Of a DNA stretch of 64,000 nucleotides, positions 61,196 through 64,000 are shown piece after piece; within the stretch, counting starts at the first letter, position 1; every line of letters starts with the position of its first letter. The notes below the pieces were generated by a model. The model was not told the DNA's origin and did not search any database. It saw only the letters and a list, made by a program, of their open reading frames with translations. A program made the translations under genes and the position numbers. The stretch is from Sipunculus nudus (Eukaryota; Annelida; Sipuncula; Golfingiida; Sipunculidae), in NCBI GenBank assembly GCA_026874595.1, contig CM049307.1, positions 77,044,643 to 77,108,642 of the forward strand. The letters are read 5' to 3'.

Positions 61196-61923
61196 AAAAA
61201 AGAGGGTGGTAAACATGGCCTTGCAGAGATTTATACTTGACATGGCCTGGACAAATTCGTGGAAAACAGGAGCTAAAGTGCTGCAGTGTCTGAAATAGAA
61301 GCGGTCGTTTTCTGGTTCATAAAAGGCTTTCCTTTCGCCTCCAGCTAAGATCTGACACAAATATTTACTCTGTTATTCCATTTTTTCTATAATTTCAATG
61401 GATAAGACTATATCAGGATGTTTAAATTTTTTAAATATCAGACAAATTTCTTTCTATATTATGTAGTGTTCAATATGTAATTTCATCTGAATCACAAAGA
61501 GACAGAAATATCTGTGTAAACGCATGATTATTTTATTATTAAATATTATGGGTTCAATGACCGTCGGCGTAACTAAAAGACAGTAAATTAAAAAAAAAAA
61601 AAATACTTGGATTTACTTGGCATGTTCTGCGTCGCCTGAAGAACGGAAGTGATGTAACGTTTACTTTTTGTAGTCATTTAGAGACGATAAGAAAAGATTA
61701 ATTTCAACTTACCAGCCACGTGCAATATGAAATCCAATATTGCTAAAGGCAATGAAAGTCTAAAGGCATCGGCGGAGAAATAAGATTTCAAGTCCTGGAA
61801 AATAACACCATAAGAAGCCTCCAACCCATCAGTCACAAAACAAGAGAAAAAGCTGACGGCCAGTATCACGTAACTGTACCAAGTTTCCTTGCTTTCGATT
61901 TGGATGTTTTGTTCTGAATTCAT

Positions 61924-64000
61924 GTTGGGTTCTCCTTCACACGGAATCGCTTTTCTTTTGGTTCTGTCCTGTCAGTAGCCGCGGCTTCTTTATGTTCTCT
62001 GTCACCGTCTTTGCCTTTTTGTTCTAACTTACTTTGGTCATCAACTTTGTTCCTAAGTGCTTTAACATTATTTGTGGTAGAGATGCTTAATGAATGAGGA
62101 ATAATTTACAAATCCTAGGCGTTTTTGTCAGATGCCGACTTCTTCTGGATTTGCGAGAATACTGACGATTCTTCACTGGTCGCAATATTGGTGTTCTTGC
62201 AACCTTGATTCTGCCGTGCCCTCAGCGAAAGTCAGATTCCTAGGCAATTTTGTGAAACAAGCATTTCATCTGTTCATTTTCGATAACAATTTCGTGCCCC
62301 GGAAATATGATATCAAAATAGCCTCAACCAGGATGCACACGGTCTACAACTGTATGGGAACAGCTGGACCAATATTATTCTAGGAAATCAAATTTATATA
62401 AATTGCAGTATACGTGCGTCTGCTCTTTTCATGTTAACAACAACGAGAAAGAAAACATACTTGTCGTGCTTTGAATGAAAACGATGGATATAATGCAATA
62501 TTGTTAATGAAACATTATCTGCTTGTATAGTATGCGCTCTCATGTGCTACACTTCTGAATGAGTGAAGCGTTTTGTTCAGAGTTTAATTAATTGGCGTGA
62601 CAATCCCAATCAGGCCAAATGAGCAGTTACCAACATTCTGTGCAACTAAATAGCATATGACCACCGAGCAGCAGCAGAATAAAACCACTTCATGAGCCGA
62701 CCTGTGGCAAACTTATCAGTTGTAACAATATTTGTTTGCTTGTGCGCGGTGACCAAGAATAAGCGGCAAAACCATATGAGAAACCTATAAAACGAAAGAT
62801 GTGGTTGAGCAAATATATTTTATTGCGAGTTTAAAGTTAAATTTTCACCAGTCGGTTTAATATTGCTTCAATGTTATACTAGTTTGTAAATAAAGAGCTT
62901 ATGTTTCCATGCTTTTTTTATTTGTTTGTATGTTGGTAGGATTACTAGGAAGCTTAATTTGGGTTTATAATTCGCATAAAATGTCCAGGATATGAAATTG
63001 TAAGATCTTATCCTTAGCCCCTCTGAGAAATGTCAATAACAATTGAGTAAGATCTATAGGACTAGCAGTGGAGATAGAGTGATGGAATTTGTACAAGGGA
63101 TAACATTTTTAATCGACTAAGTGCATCGGGAATGAACCTCAGTTTGAAGTGAAATATTAGGAGGAATTTTCGATTCACAAACATTATCCAAAATGGTCCC
63201 CTAATTGAGAATGGTCTCAAATTTGAGGTGGATCCTTTCGTGAAATGTTCAATTAACTCAGTCCAATGGAAGAGGACCCTAATGTGACGTGTAATTATAC
63301 GTGATGGTTCCTTTTAAAGTGAAAGGCTGCGTTGAATTTATTTATTTAACTCCAACAAAATGGCAGTCAATTAACCAAGCAAAATTAAGCTATGTTATAG
63401 TGCCAAAAGAACACTATTGTCTGAAATAAAGATGTGTCTTAAATAAGAAATATATTAATTGACCTGGATACTTTAAGTGGTAGGCATTTTAGTAACCATA
63501 ATTTATATAAATTTAGTGAGAATTTATCAAATCAAGACAGTTCTCATATTAAATTATTTCAGTCCATTTTCATGTTTTTTATTCCTGTTTCTGATGAAGA
63601 CATCAAAATGTAAGAAAGTATTTATTGAACAATAACCAAATTAATCTGATCACATCCTTTTGTTTTCAAAGAGATCCCCGAGAGTCTTTTCAGTTGGATC
63701 AATGCTGATAAGCCAGGAAAGAGCTTAAACTGTGTAGAATTAAATAAATGACGGAAGGTATACTAAATATACATAATATTGAAGAGGCTATGGATAATGT
63801 GTCAGGCTGAAAAAAAAATGACTGGAGCCCTTGCCACCAAACTACCTGCTCTTACTGCACCGCTACTTTAGAAGTTTAAGGACTAGATCTTGTTGCAATT
63901 CAGGTGCTGACAATTCCTAAACACAGCCCCGTTTCCTCATCCTGGGTGTCTCATCAAGTTTATTGAGACCAAGGGGAATTTCCCTAGAAGATGATGATAG
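61924..64000. other. 5' flank of transporter copy 2, no other gene
   Basis: Minus-strand sequence 62095-61921 is open in the frame next to that of exon 1 and reads Lys/Glu/Asp-rich with no ATG; it may be decayed or frameshifted N-terminal coding sequence or 5'UTR. The remainder to 64000 shows no recognisable exon, repeat array or element. Confidence 0.4.

Larger units (their letters stand above)
57100..61200 (+). mobile_element. Helentron-like non-autonomous element, copy B (complete)
   Basis: Head: perfect palindrome TGACCCATGGGTCA (57105-57118), then the subterminal repeat GCTCAGCTGACTG (57123-57135). Core part 1 (57420-58430): ~280-bp units with paired dyads. Core part 2: seven ~336-bp intervals with landmarks at about 58459, 58801, 59149, 59487, 59822, 60158, 60495 and 60831. 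Then a (GACR)n tract (61102-61150). Tail: 13-bp hairpin with a TTC loop (61167-61195) whose right arm CAGTCAGCTGAGC is the exact inverted complement of the head repeat, followed by an A-run. Subterminal inverted repeats, tandem core, (GTCY)n/(GACR)n tract and 3' hairpin are the hallmarks of DINE-1-like Helentron derivatives. No Rep/helicase is encoded. The element lies in intron 1 of transporter copy 2. Confidence 0.62.

Overview
The window looks like nuclear DNA of a lophotrochozoan, most likely a bivalve mollusc. Reasons: spliced genes with GT-AG introns, AT-rich intergenic DNA full of (TA)n and long poly-G/C runs, a somatomedin-B class-B-like GPCR, an ankyrin gene, and dispersed tandem-repeat elements with (GACR)n or (GTCT)n microsatellites of the kind known from bivalves. 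The species cannot be named from sequence alone.

Layout. 1-3516: 5' part of an ankyrin-repeat gene (minus strand, four exons, continues beyond the left edge). 3.9-6.1 kb: an array of ~320-bp repeats. 7.1-10.2 kb: a hAT-like MITE and a truncated copy (A) of a Helentron-like element. 10.2-22.4 kb: no host gene found; it holds a ~600-bp inverted repeat, a TIR element and a pogo/Tigger-like element that keeps a transposase relic and a nested Harbinger-like MITE. 22480-24708: a complete intronless SMB-domain 7TM receptor gene (minus). 26-29 kb: two more TIR elements. 31940-39530: a full-length Ty3/gypsy-type LTR retrotransposon (minus) with LTRs, 4-bp target duplication, PBS, PPT, gag, a textbook -1 frameshift heptamer and pol; it is defective through an integrase deletion and a one-base frameshift. 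39.6-42.5 kb: three MITEs. 43728-47582 (plus) and 50052-61923 (minus): a tail-to-tail pair of paralogous monocarboxylate-transporter-like (MFS/SLC16) genes with the same five-exon structure. Both carry disruptions: three in the first, one in-frame TAA in the second. The long first intron of the second copy hosts a pearl-like 165-bp array, a probable solo LTR and an apparently complete Helentron-like element (B) of ~4.1 kb.

The most notable signals are: (i) the Helentron-like family with a 5' palindrome that covaries between copies, a 13-bp subterminal inverted repeat, 336-bp core repeats each carrying a GGTGGCGCCACC dyad, a (GACR)n tract and a 3' hairpin; (ii) the retrotransposon in which the Gag zinc knuckle is degenerate while a perfect CCHC knuckle sits at the C-terminus of Pol; (iii) a ~1-kb intronic array packed with TACGAC/GTCGTA motifs; (iv) the parallel decay of the two transporter paralogues. 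All calls were made by reading the sequence; no alignment or database search was run.
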